This document shows, piece after piece, positions 11,400 to 23,400 of a stretch of 64,000 nt of DNA. Under the pieces are notes generated by a model. That model was not told where the DNA came from, ran no database searches, and saw only the letters and a program-made list of their open reading frames with translations. The first letter of the stretch is position 1. Every line of letters starts with the position of its first letter. The position numbers were made by a program, and so were the translations under genes. The stretch covers positions 11,687,501 to 11,751,500 of the forward strand of contig CM054182.1 of NCBI GenBank assembly GCA_028829895.1, written 5' to 3'. Origin of the DNA: Sinotaia quadrata. Lineage: Eukaryota > Mollusca > Gastropoda > Architaenioglossa > Viviparidae.

Positions 11400-14300
11400 C
11401 ATCTGAAAAAAGACAGCCAATCTCCAACTTAACAAAATTTTTAATGATTATACCTTAACATTTACCCCTTGTTGTAATGTAATAGAAACAAAAGATACAT
11501 TCTCATTTAAATAGCAAATTTTCCTCCCCACCCCAACCCTTTATAGTTTATCAGACAATGAATGTTATACTTATAGTATACACTAAAACTGTATATTACA
11601 ATGGCTCTTCAACTGTTTGAATGAAATAATTGTTATTTCAAAGTAATATAAACGTTGATCGACCTCACACTGAATGACTGATGCATAACATTAGGCCTAT
11701 ATTAGATATATCTTTATGGTTATTTTTTAATCGTAGTTTAGATCTTAGTTTGGTCTGCAATTGGTGCGCACTTGATCGCACATTTGAGTTAGACTACAGT
11801 GTATTAACATTTCACACCAATCTGTGAAAGACTGAAACTTACTTTAGATGTCACAAACATGTATTTTATTTAGAAACTAAAACTAATGGATGTTTAATTT
11901 TTCATTATTATTAGTAGTCTTTATAGAATGTATATTTTTTAAATTACCATCATAATCTAGAGGGAAACTGTCTTTCTCAGGCGGTTTCACTGCAGGACTT
12001 CGTTGAAATGTCAGAGTAGACATTTTATCTTAATAGTTAATTTCACGATCGGTAAATTGTTTCTCCAGTTTATTTGTGCTTTAAATAACTCTGCAAGACA
12101 AATTCAGAGATAACTCTAATTTCACTCCTGCCTGCAGAGTACACTCTCTTGTCTTACATAAAGCTACTTTCAAAGATATTTTCTTTTACCGTAATTAGTA
12201 AGTAAGCCATTTTAAAATTTATTGGATCGGATTTTTTTTTTAATGAGGAATTTATTATAAGTAGGTAGTCCCAACCAATTTTCAAATTTGATTCAGAGTA
12301 AAACAAATGTGTCTACATAATAGGTTTAGATGATATAGGCGCTAAGGTTGCTTGCAAAATTTTAAGAGAATTATCATTTGAATACACAAGTTAAATGGTA
12401 TCAATTTACGAGATGAATAAATGCTCATTTTGATACACTGTAAAAAGTATAAATTTTCAGTTATGAAATGGCAAAGTTAAAATTATAATAGAAGGGTATA
12501 TTTTCTAAATGAAGAAGTTCTTTTCAGAGAATGTAGGGCCTATTTTTTACAAATTGTGCAACGTAAACGCACATAAAGAGCATATTCAGGACATAATATT
12601 CAAACAAGTGGCTTAAAATGTATATTTTCTGTATTTAGAACAATAAAGTACCAAGGAGTTTTTACCCCAGACACTTTTCTAAAAGCAGTGATTATACGAG
12701 ATCTCAAACATCATCAACCAACTTGAAACAAGCAAATTTAACACATTCGGAAGAAAAATGACAAAAAACGTTAATACACAGATTATAAAATGTTATATCT
12801 CTGGAACCATACATTTTGCAGATATGGTTCGAATATTAAAAGAAAGAGGAATTTGTGCTCTATCTTGCTGATACAATCATTATTTGTTAACAAACGTGTG
12901 CTTACAATTATTTTTATAATAATTTATTAAAAATCACTTCAAATTTATTAATGTAGTAAAACTTGTATCATTGCACTTTGCTTTATTATTTTTTTTATAC
13001 ATGTTTGCTTTATACATAATTACACATGTGTTTACAATAGTTTTAAGATTATAAATCTAGATTTTGAGGGTCTACTTTCATATAATGTATAACTTATTTC
13101 AAATATCTTTTTAGCATCTAATTGCAATGTGTTGTGTTAATGAAAATACATGTTTTACCACAATTACTTGAGTATTCAGAACTGCATTTCCACTAATAAT
13201 ACAATGATTTGTACTGAGCATAGCAAACCCTGAATACCTCCCTAAAAGACAAAAAAAAAAACCCCAACAACAATCCACAACAGAGTTGTTGCAATACACT
13301 GCAATATATTGCTCCTGTCTGGTAAACCTTCAGATATAACTTTTAAATAATCTAAATATAGCAATCTTCTAAAAAGAAATGCTAAGTACTAAGAAAAATC
13401 CCCAACAAAGAGAATGGTTAGAGGGTAATTTAAATTTTTATTCATTCATTCACTTTATTGAATAATTTTCAGATATAATTCTGATACAACACTTTTAGTA
13501 TAAAGCTTATTGCAGCTTTAGTTCTTTAATAATTTTATTTCAAATTCAATAAAATAAGCAAACTATGCAAGTAAATAGTATTTTAAAAAATAATTTTGAG
13601 GTGGGGTGGGTGGGATTCTAAACTCATAAGAACTGCAATATTAAAATAAAAGTATAATCTTTAATGATTAAAAACCAAAATATAATTAAAACAAATAATA
13701 ATACTATATGTATTGCAATATTAATTTACTATAGCAATTAAATTTGTAATGTTTAAGAGAACAGTTTTAAATTCCATTTATGCAGACTAATTATTAGGCC
13801 TAGGCCTATATGTACACGGACAAATAAATTATTAAACAAATACTAATTCATACTATGTTTATAATAATATATATATATATTAAGTGTAATATTTGTAAAG
13901 CCAAGATCCTGAAAATATAATTGCTTTATCACTAAATGAATGTGTGTACAAAATAAGTTTTTGAAAATAAACTGCTTAAGACTTCAGCTTGATTATTACA
14001 GTTTGCTGAAAGCATAGCGTTATTTTTTTCTAGTTGACTCTTCAACCCCAGAACTACAGAAAATCGTGGTTAAAAAAAGAAAAAAGCCATGATCTCAGTA
14101 ATTTTACCAAAGCTCCTTCGTATATAGTTTTACTGCAGCTCTAAATTTCTTATACACGACGCGCGACCATTGCTAGAATTTGAAGTTCTCTTTTTCTGTT
14201 ACCTATTGGAAACCTCACTAAACACAGAAAGAACTACTATTCAAATGCATGTGCAGCAAAGATTTCAATTGATTTCCAAGGCTCAGGAGAAAGCTTAAGG

Positions 14301-14630
14301 TTGCAGCTTTATTTTTTTGTTCTTACTGATTTTAAAAAAACGTCAAAATGCAGTCGCACGCAAAAAAACAAATCCAGACAAAGTAAATTTTTATCACGTC
14401 GACATATGGCAAGGCCCCATTTTAGCAAAAACTAGCCCATTTTGACAGCCTTGGTCACAGTCAACTCTAACCATGTTTTTAATTGTTCAGAGAAACAGCT
14501 TCAAAGAATGTTATCGTGGCCAAAGATAAAAGTTTGTCCAACAGCTCGGCTTTTCTCTCAACAGCACTGATCACAGTCAACTCTATCTGTGTCTTTATAA
14601 TTGTTCAAAAAACCCAGCTTTAAAGAATAT
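11400..14630. other. Gene-free AT-rich DNA
   Basis: No ORF, RNA gene or clear repeat could be supported in this stretch. Short poly-A/T runs and a TA run at about 13870 are the only marked features. Confidence 0.4.
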
Positions 14631-14636
14631 TTTACA

Positions 14637-16090
14637 CTGTGTGATACAATGCCACCCAAGTTAATGAATTTATTATTTTTATTAATCATCCATAATAATT
14701 GCAGGTGACGAGAATCTTAATTTATGCTATTAAAATTCTCCAGAAGACACCACTCATCTCTCTCACTTGGATTAATGGGTGCTGTTAATGTTTTCTCACT
14801 TCCACCGCATTCACTGTCACACAGTATTTCTGTAGGTGGCAAACGTCTTACCAAAGGAGAAGATAAATTTGTCTTTAATCTGTATTTAGCGGGTCCCCAT
14901 CCACCCACTATCTCTCCAACATCATTCAGTTTATCCTAGCATAGACATCGGCAGCCAATTACCATATATAATATAATCAAGTTCATGGATGTTATTCATC
15001 ATAGAAATGAGAATGGAGTTTCTTCAATGATGGCAGCTGACACTAGCACTTGTTCACAACCACACAGTTTGCAACAAGTCACTGTCTTTCTTATTTAGAT
15101 GGTGGTCCAATGCACCCTTGTAGGCACATTACACAACTGTTCCAGAATCTTTGATGTGCTTACAAAGCACACCATTTGGAGAGTTCTGGAATCTTTGTGT
15201 GCATTAACTCATCATACCACGAGGAATGTTCAAAATAATCTTTGTGAATTCTTGAGACCAAACTAAGCTTCAATTTTTGCTGTATTGCTCTTGAATGGAA
15301 CTCACAGGAGTCAACTTACATGGAACTCACAGGAGTCAACTTACAGCAAAACATTTACTGATAAAGCTGGATTCACACACCAATGTAATCACATAGAGTA
15401 CAATAGTCACTGTAACTTGAAATGATAAAAGTGCACTTTTTCTGCAAGAGGCAAATTAAGGCAGCGCTAAATTTCAGGCATATTTCATCTTTAAAACCCC
15501 CTTCTCTCTTACATTTACAATTAATTTACATACATTTTCAACTTACAAATCGTGCAACAATTTTGTTAGCCTGATAAACACACAGCATAAGAATATAGCT
15601 TCAATAAAAATTCACAAATATAATATACAACGTAATCAAATTAGTGAACATAGAAATAATGGTTCAATTACATAAACATTCTCCAATTCAAATCATAGAT
15701 CAATAGCAAACATACAAAATATTTCTACATCCATGTTTCCGTTATCAGTCGGTTAACTTACCATAAGCTAACAATTGCCTTTATGACCGGCTTGAGTTTC
15801 GTCAAAATCAAAGTGATTAGAATATAGACTTGTCTTCAACAAGGTAACTTTCGGTCCATCCCCCTTGGATGAAATTGTTACAAGTGTGAGACTATTAGTC
15901 AGAAAAACTACTCATCCAGTTGGAACTGGTTTGGATTGCATCAGCAATTTCTAGTATATTCTCCACCTGAGTTGTTTACTCAAACTTTGACCAAAATATC
16001 GCAAGGAGTGCCCAAGGTCAGGTCACTTTGAGATTTAAAAATTAAGTTTAGATATAGGGAGGGGCAAATTTACTCCGACACACACTCTTC
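14637..16090 (+). mobile_element. Dispersed ~1.5-kb element, long copy
   Basis: Begins CACTGTGTGATACAATGCC and shares its head with 8672 and 56706 (GAATCTTAATTTAT, CTCTCTCACTTGG, CCAAAGGAGAAGATAAAT). Its right part (TTGGATTGCATCAGCAATTT, GGAGTGCCCAAGG, ACACACTC) matches 31272-31436 and the reversed copy at 50118-51745. No transposase-like reading frame is visible, so it looks non-autonomous. It lies between the hAT cluster and the RRM gene. Confidence 0.65.
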
Positions 16091-17170
16091 ATGTACTTTG
16101 AGGAGATGTGTGACAAATCTATGAAGAAAAATGTCTAAGTGTTAACTCTGTAGACAGTGGTCGGATGTATTTGAAGTTTTTCAAAGCAATAGTGATCATT
16201 GTTAAGTTTTGTTTACGAAGTGGCAAGTGCATGAACAGTGTACTGAATACTTATAGTTATACTGTATATAGTTTAGGCATGGTGAGCAAAACATTTTTAA
16301 ATTGAGCCAGTTGCTTTGATACAGTGCTGTTAACTCTGTACATGTAATTTGAAGAGGCTGGACAGTTAAAAAAAAAAGGGATCTCAGTTTTAAAAAAAAT
16401 AATTAAAATGATGAAATATAATCTGTACATATAGTAGCAGTTTTCTAGAGGCTGATACACAAAATTTCAACTCTGGCTTTCTTTTACTGTTTTTGGGTGC
16501 AGGTACAATTTAGATATTCAACACTTAAATTACAGTGATTGTGACTGTATTATATTTCATATTGTTATAATCATTGGTTCACAAATTCTGGGTCACCATG
16601 GCACCAAATATTTTTATTCTATTGTCAAGATTTTATTTTAATTAAAAAAAATATATTGTGTATGTGATCTTCATTTGGTTTTGAATGTATAAGGTATTCG
16701 AACAATTTGAAGAAACAAAATTAATAGGTGATTTTTTTTTTTTTTACTTTGGTAATTTAAACATTGTCTGAAGCAGAATGCAGTTTGACTTCCATTATAA
16801 TTAATTCTGTTGTCACCAGCCCAATAAGAATTAAGATTTTTTGTGTATGGATTTTGTATGTTTATTTGTTTATAAAAAAGGGATTTTTCATTCTTATCCT
16901 TTTTTTAACTTTTGCATGTTAGTCTTAATAGAAATTGTGTTTGGCTGTAAAGACCAAATGCATGATGTCCGATTTCCAGGACACCCCAAGTTTTCAAAAA
17001 TTTCTAAATTTCTGCACATAGCATATTAATTATTATATTAACAGTCACTGTGTCTGAAATTATATCAGTACCCATCATCCTGTTAATATTAATAACCATT
17101 GAATTAATTTGTTTATTAAATTATATATTATTATTTCATTTAGATTTTACAAATGTGTTGTAATTTGCAG
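16091..17170 (+). other. Upstream region of RRM gene
   Basis: The first visible coding exon begins at an acceptor, so one or more 5' exons should lie upstream. None was identified here with confidence. Poly-T at 16731-16745. Confidence 0.3.
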
Positions 17171-17446
17171 GTGATATTCTTAACATGGTACATGTAAAGG
17201 CAGCAGGAACTGATTCACAGGAAAAATTAGCATTGAGTGAGAACATGTGTGCTCAGGCTACTGAGACTGAAACAGAACGTGATCTCCTATTAGATATGAT
17301 GATGCTGGGTGATTTTGAAAAAGCAGAAGAACCAAAGTTTTTTATTAATAACTGTTATGGTAGGAGTAGAGGGCTTTCAGACATCACTGTGCCGAGAATA
17401 CCTGCCTGCTTTCAGTTGGCAGGTGCAAAAGGGAGTTTTCATTGTG
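17171..17446 (+). CDS. RRM gene exon 1 (first seen)
   Basis: Acceptor TAATTTGCAG at 17161-17170; ATG 17185 is the first in frame. It encodes an acidic, Met/Leu-rich segment (RDLLLDMMMLGDFEKAEEPK). Two donors lie close together; GTAAAG at 17447 is chosen because it leaves phase 1, as exon 2 requires, whereas GTGAGT at 17453 would leave phase 0. Confidence 0.6.
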
Positions 17447-20400
17447 GTAAAGTGAGTTATTCTCTACTATTTTGGAACAATTACTGAAGCAGCTAATTAT
17501 GATTGCTTCTTCCTGTATGGTAAAGGTTAATTTGGCTTCATATAATAATTGCACCTTCACATAATAATTGCAGGCAAATGGTTTTACAAAAATATAGCAA
17601 CATTATTTTGCCCTGTGTATTATTCAGGACAGATCAAAACAAAATAATGAAACTTCATGTTTTCTTCTTTTTTTTTTTTAAATTGTCTAGAATTTTGGTG
17701 CCTAGACTCATTGATTATGTTATGGAGAAATATGCAGCCACCAAAATATTCTTAGTTAATTTTATTCCTTATTGATAACAATACACTTTTATAATATTGT
17801 TTGATTATAATACTTGAAATTAAAATTTCTGTAACTATCAGTGTCATGTTAAGGGGAAAAACAGAATACATTTTCTTTGGGAGTTTACTTGAAGTATTCT
17901 ACTACAGTATTAGGCAAAGCTCGGGATTTAACATATTTCCAGCTTTTAAATTTTCTGGAATTTTGATTTTCAATATAGTACAGTATACAGTATAGTGTAC
18001 TGTCAATGAATAAACTTGATGAAGAAATAATACACTATACAGTGTGTTTCAATTTCATGCTAAGTGGTTTTGAGGCTCTACTTGCAAAGGAACAAATATT
18101 TAATTTTCCTAGTTTCAAAATACATTTCACTCCACTATTCATGCCAGTTTGTGTCAGATCTTTACTGTCATTTGAAGAAGGGTTTTAAAAATATATATTA
18201 TTTCAATATTCAGAACTGCAGTAGCTGAATGGTTTGAACTTGGCAATGATTGTTATTGTGCAGAGGATAGTTTTGTATTTTCTTCTGAAGATTTTTGGCA
18301 AAGTGAGGAGATAAGCATTGCCTCAGGTAAAATTCTGTATTACTATAGTATTTCAAAATAAGTTAGTGACAGAATAGCTAAAGTTGTTGTTTATGTTAAA
18401 AGATGTTAACTCATTACTGAATAGGAATCCACTTCAAACATATAGATGTATAAAACCCAGATACTTCAATAATGTCAACATTTCTAAATATCCTGGTAAA
18501 GTTAAGTACTCAGCATCTTTTATAAACGCTATTATTTTAGAGTTAAAAGTGGGAAAGAAACCAACGCTCTCGATCATGAATGAAATCACCATATGGGGCA
18601 CAAAGTGGCTAAAATGTTCTGGACTATAGTCCAGTCAAGGCTGTTTCTTTGTTCTGCATGCAATTAAGGTTTGCACTAGCATGAGACATACATACAGAAA
18701 TTGGTTTCCTTTCTTCAAGTGTCATATCTTCACTATAAACGAGTGGCATTTTAGTCCCCTACGTTGTCATTAAATTTGTTTATGTATATGTTCATTGATA
18801 ATATTGAAAATCTTGCAGAAATGAATTTTGATTGTGTATATTGCAACACCTGTTGGGACTACTAGTTTGAAATTTTACATATTTTATCAGAACACCTAAA
18901 TCTCTATTGATTGAGATCATTTGCACAGTTGACCTAAGTTTCTCTTCTCTTGGTCTTTAGATGTATACTCACTATGCTCAATGAAAGCATTCACAGTTCT
19001 TCAAAAAGTTATGAAGCCTGCAAGGCATATAGCTTAGCTAGCATGTTGTATTTTGTAAATTTAGAAAATAGAGATTTAGCAGTTTCTTAATATTACTTCT
19101 TTATTCTTGATTTCTGGTCTTTCTGGAGTTCTTAATTGCAGATGAAAAGTTCAGTACTGATTTTAAGTGGAAAAGATTCATCATTATTTTCACTCAAGCT
19201 GGCAACATTGACTATTGTTTTTCTAAGATTTTCATTGAATTTTTTTGTAGTGGCATGATTACACTTGTAGAAAAAATAGCCATCATTTTATCGTTTGACT
19301 TACGAAGGAGAAGCCATTGAAGCCTCATTTCTCTTCTTTCCTCACTTTCCTTATTTAACTTATGATTCTTTTCTTTTTCTTTTAAAATTAAATGAAATTT
19401 TTTCACTGTGGAAGATAAAATGTGTGAATTCAGTAAAATCTGTTATTTTGCAATAATAAACATTACACTATGCTTTGTTTACTGAAAATATTTGTTTATT
19501 GGAAATATCTATCTGTGTTTTTATGCACTTGAAATTTTACCACTATTTATTGACACATACCTTAAAATACATGCAAACTGGTTAAGGAGTGTTTTGAATT
19601 GCTTTAAAAGCAAACTGAAAAGAAAGTATTAATATTAATTGTAGGTACTCCAAACATCGCTGAATGGCTGATTGGGACGTTGTTTAGTCAATTTTTCTAC
19701 ATTTTCAACACTCGCGTTTCCTCTATATATTGAAGCTTTCTAAAATAAAAGCACATGAAACAAAGTGTGTTCTCTCTTCTGTCTTTCTGAATAAAAAGTT
19801 ATTCAGAATTTACCAACCGAACGACTTTTTGACCAAGTCGCCATAACTTGTCCAACGGTAGCGCTTAACACATGCACTCTTTCTCGGTCCATCAGAACGC
19901 GTGCGGTACAGTAATCTAAAAATAATAACGGTTTTCATGTAGGGGAGAGAACAAGGTTCATTTCCATACTAAAGAATGCGCGGGAATTTCAAGATAAAGT
20001 GAAATAAGGTTAAACTTAAATTTTCGTAAATTACCTTCATGGCGATTCCGATAACATAGCAGCCTTAAAAGATACCTAAAAATAGGAAAATCCCTCATCT
20101 ATAAGTCTGTATAGTTTGTTTGAGACAAAAATTTCTGCACGCATGCTGAATTGCGTTGAAAGAACTGATGTCAATTACCGAAATCACCGAAGACCGAAAA
20201 CAACAATGGCGGACGGTATCGAGTACTCTTGCATTTCACGCAGCGACATTGAACCAGTTTCCAATTTGCAGTCTCGCACATCATTTTGTTTGAAGACGTT
20301 AGTTGGTAAGTTAAATCAATTATTTTACGTTTTTAATGTGTATTTTTTCAATTAAAGGACTATATTAGCCAATAAATAAGAACTTTCAGTGTCTACAGCC

Positions 20401-23400
20401 GTACAGGCCTACGGTATGTATCATTCATCTTTTACGGCGTTGAGGGTGAACACGGAAAATAACTTTGTGAATTTATGCCTGCCTTATCCATAGCTTACGT
20501 GTTATATCATTCTATAGGGGAAAGATTAATTTTCAATATAATGCATTTGGTTTATTCAGATTGCGTGTTATTTGTTTATAATTCTTTTTATTTTGTGGTC
20601 ACGTGACCTCTTTTTTCTTCCATTACTCGTTTACACTTACAAAGTTACAAGTTACAGTATTACTATTAGCAGGGCACAGTGTAAACAGGGTGGGTGCATG
20701 ATGTTTTGTTTTTTTAATCTTTTATTTAGTAATAATATTTTTACCAGATTTCTTTTTTCTTTCTTTTAAATTCTGATAGACACAAGTGAGTTATATAAAT
20801 AATCTATTTATTAAATATTACTTTATTAGCTGTACCTTGCATAAGTTGCAAACTAATGAAGCTCATTTTTCAACAATAAATATAAAAGTGTAACTGTAAG
20901 AGTAAGACACAAAAAGTCAGTTGATGATGCACATTCTATTTGTATTACTAGTACTTAGTAATAATACTATTACAATATTAGTATTAGTATACTAGGCCTA
21001 CTCTACAGAATTATAACTTTGAAGGTGGTGGTGGATGAACTCTGAAAATTACTTTATGAATTTAAATTCCTTATCCAAAGTTGATTATGCACATAGTAAT
21101 TTTAAAACTAAAGGTGTGTATTTTATTTTACATTTTTGTAATCTAGTTACTTCAATTAGCAAATAAATGACCATAGTGTAATGTGTATTAAGACATTGTG
21201 GGTTTTTTTGCCCCACTTCAGCTGATGAAAATTTCTGCCAGCTTGAACATACATTCTTGCCTAGCAAAGGGTGAGGCAGACGACCCTCTCCTCCAGTTGT
21301 CAGTCTTAACAACCGACTACTGTTACAGTTACGTGTGCTACAGCAGGACAATGGCATGACCCAAAATGATGTAAGTAACTTTTTGAAAACATTTGCCACA
21401 CACTTTATAGGTATACTATAAAGTAAAATAGGATAAAGAGTTATATTTACAAATTAAGGGTGTTCATTATAAAATCTGATTAAGTGTATAGCACCTTATC
21501 TTTTAATTTTTATACAATCAAAATGCTCATTCACAAATGTACATGCAAAAAATCATCATGCATTATGGATACCTAAGACTTGAATACATGTTATATTCAA
21601 GTGGTGGTGGGGGTTACAAGTATATAAAAAGTGAAAAGAAAAAATAGTAATATAAAAACAAATATAAATATTATTAATATAACATTGAAAGGCAATTTAA
21701 AGGTTAAGTCTTAAAACTATAAAACTTTAAAAGACGTGTACTTTGGTTTCTGAAAATGAGAAATAAATGAAAAAGACCCATTTTACAAGCAAAAATATTA
21801 CCTCATCAATAAAGAGATAGAGGTAGGGAATTTCAAATCTTATGGCGCTAAAAGTAAAAACAGCAAAAGTAATTAACAGTATCATGGTACTCACATGCTC
21901 ACATAATTTTTTCTTTAAATTTTGATAGATTTATTTAATATGTGTTTCAGGTGGAAGTCTGGTTTAAAAAGTTATTTCCAGAGTCACACTTTCCTACAAA
22001 TCGTCTCAGTGGTGTGTTGTCCAGAGCAGAGACGAAATTCAAGTCTGTCTTCGATGCTGGTGGAGATCTTTTCTTGTATTTGAGTACCCCACGTGACCTT
22101 GATTTTGTTTCTCATTCACTTGAACTAAGAGGACTTAAACTTGGGCACCTCTTGGACAAGATACCACTACCACCAGACACAGTTGCAAGTCCTATAACAA
22201 ATGCGCTTGTGCTTGATTTGGAGATCTTCCGCAAGAAAGAAAATCTGCCTAAGAATTTCACATTGAAATGGATCAGGAAACTATCTGGTTGTGTTGAAGA
22301 TGATAAGACTTTAATGAAGAGTGTGGAGCAGTTAAAAACTCGTTATGATGAGCTCATTGTAAAGAAAAAGCAGGACATTAAATAGCATTTCTTGCCACAG
22401 TGTTCCAGTGTACTACAGTTCTGAAGTGTGCTATGCAACCACTTGTGCAGTCTGCATCAGCACACAAAACTGAAGCTTTAACTTCATCCTGCACTATCTG
22501 TTCAAAACTTAAGAAGGAAATACAACAACTGATTGAAATAAAAATCAAACAGGAAACTGAAGTATCTGTTTTAAAAGAAACAATTCTTGATCTTAGTAAG
22601 GATAAGGTCGAGCTTATTCGAAAAGTCAGTTTTATGGAAAACCTTCAGAGTCAAGTTGAAAAACTGCAAACTGAAATCAAACAGCTGAAAAGAAATCAAG
22701 ACCCACAAAAACCAGCGCGAAAGCGGCGGAAGCCGGAAGCGTCCCCTACATTCAAGCAAAAAAAACAATATAACCCGTCTCAAAAATAATGTGGAAATGT
22801 GGAAAGATGCAGCATGCTCAAAGAACCACACACTGTTGGAGGTGAGGGCAGAAATTAAGTCAGTAAAAAACACTGCTATGGTTGAGAAGTCAAATTATCG
22901 ACGAGCATTGCAAAATGCACATAGGAGAACTGAACACCTGAAAGAAGAAAATGAGCAACTAAAACATCAAATTCAAGAACTGAATGCTGACCTGCATTAT
23001 GTAAATTGTTGAAGTGAAAATAATATTCATGTAGTTTACATTTAGATTATGATATAATTAATATACATATATAAATATTATTTCTATTAAAAAAGTATTA
23101 TATATAACATAAACAGTATCTTGTTTATTGTATGGAACAACTGGTTGCCAGTCACAGTTCCAGTGAAGTATAGAGGGAAAAGAAAATTGCTTTTCAACTT
23201 CATTTGCTGTTTTAATGTTGCCCACCATTGTATCTATTTCAGATGAATAAAATTGTTAGATGGTGTTTCTAATCTTAGTATAAATTGTTTCATTTGTATG
23301 TGTGACTGGCAGACTTCACCGCCAGTAGAAGGTGATTGTCTTATTGCGGGCACATTGCTACAATCTGGCAAAGGAAGAGCAAGACTATTGCAGTGCCAAG

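Noticed and set aside
16841..17029. Candidate 5' exon of the RRM gene
   Set aside because: No donor in the right phase and a hydrophobic AT-driven composition.
19212..19406. Minus-strand Lys/Glu-rich frame ending at a GTAAGT donor
   Set aside because: Low-complexity composition in A-rich DNA and no partner exon on the minus strand.
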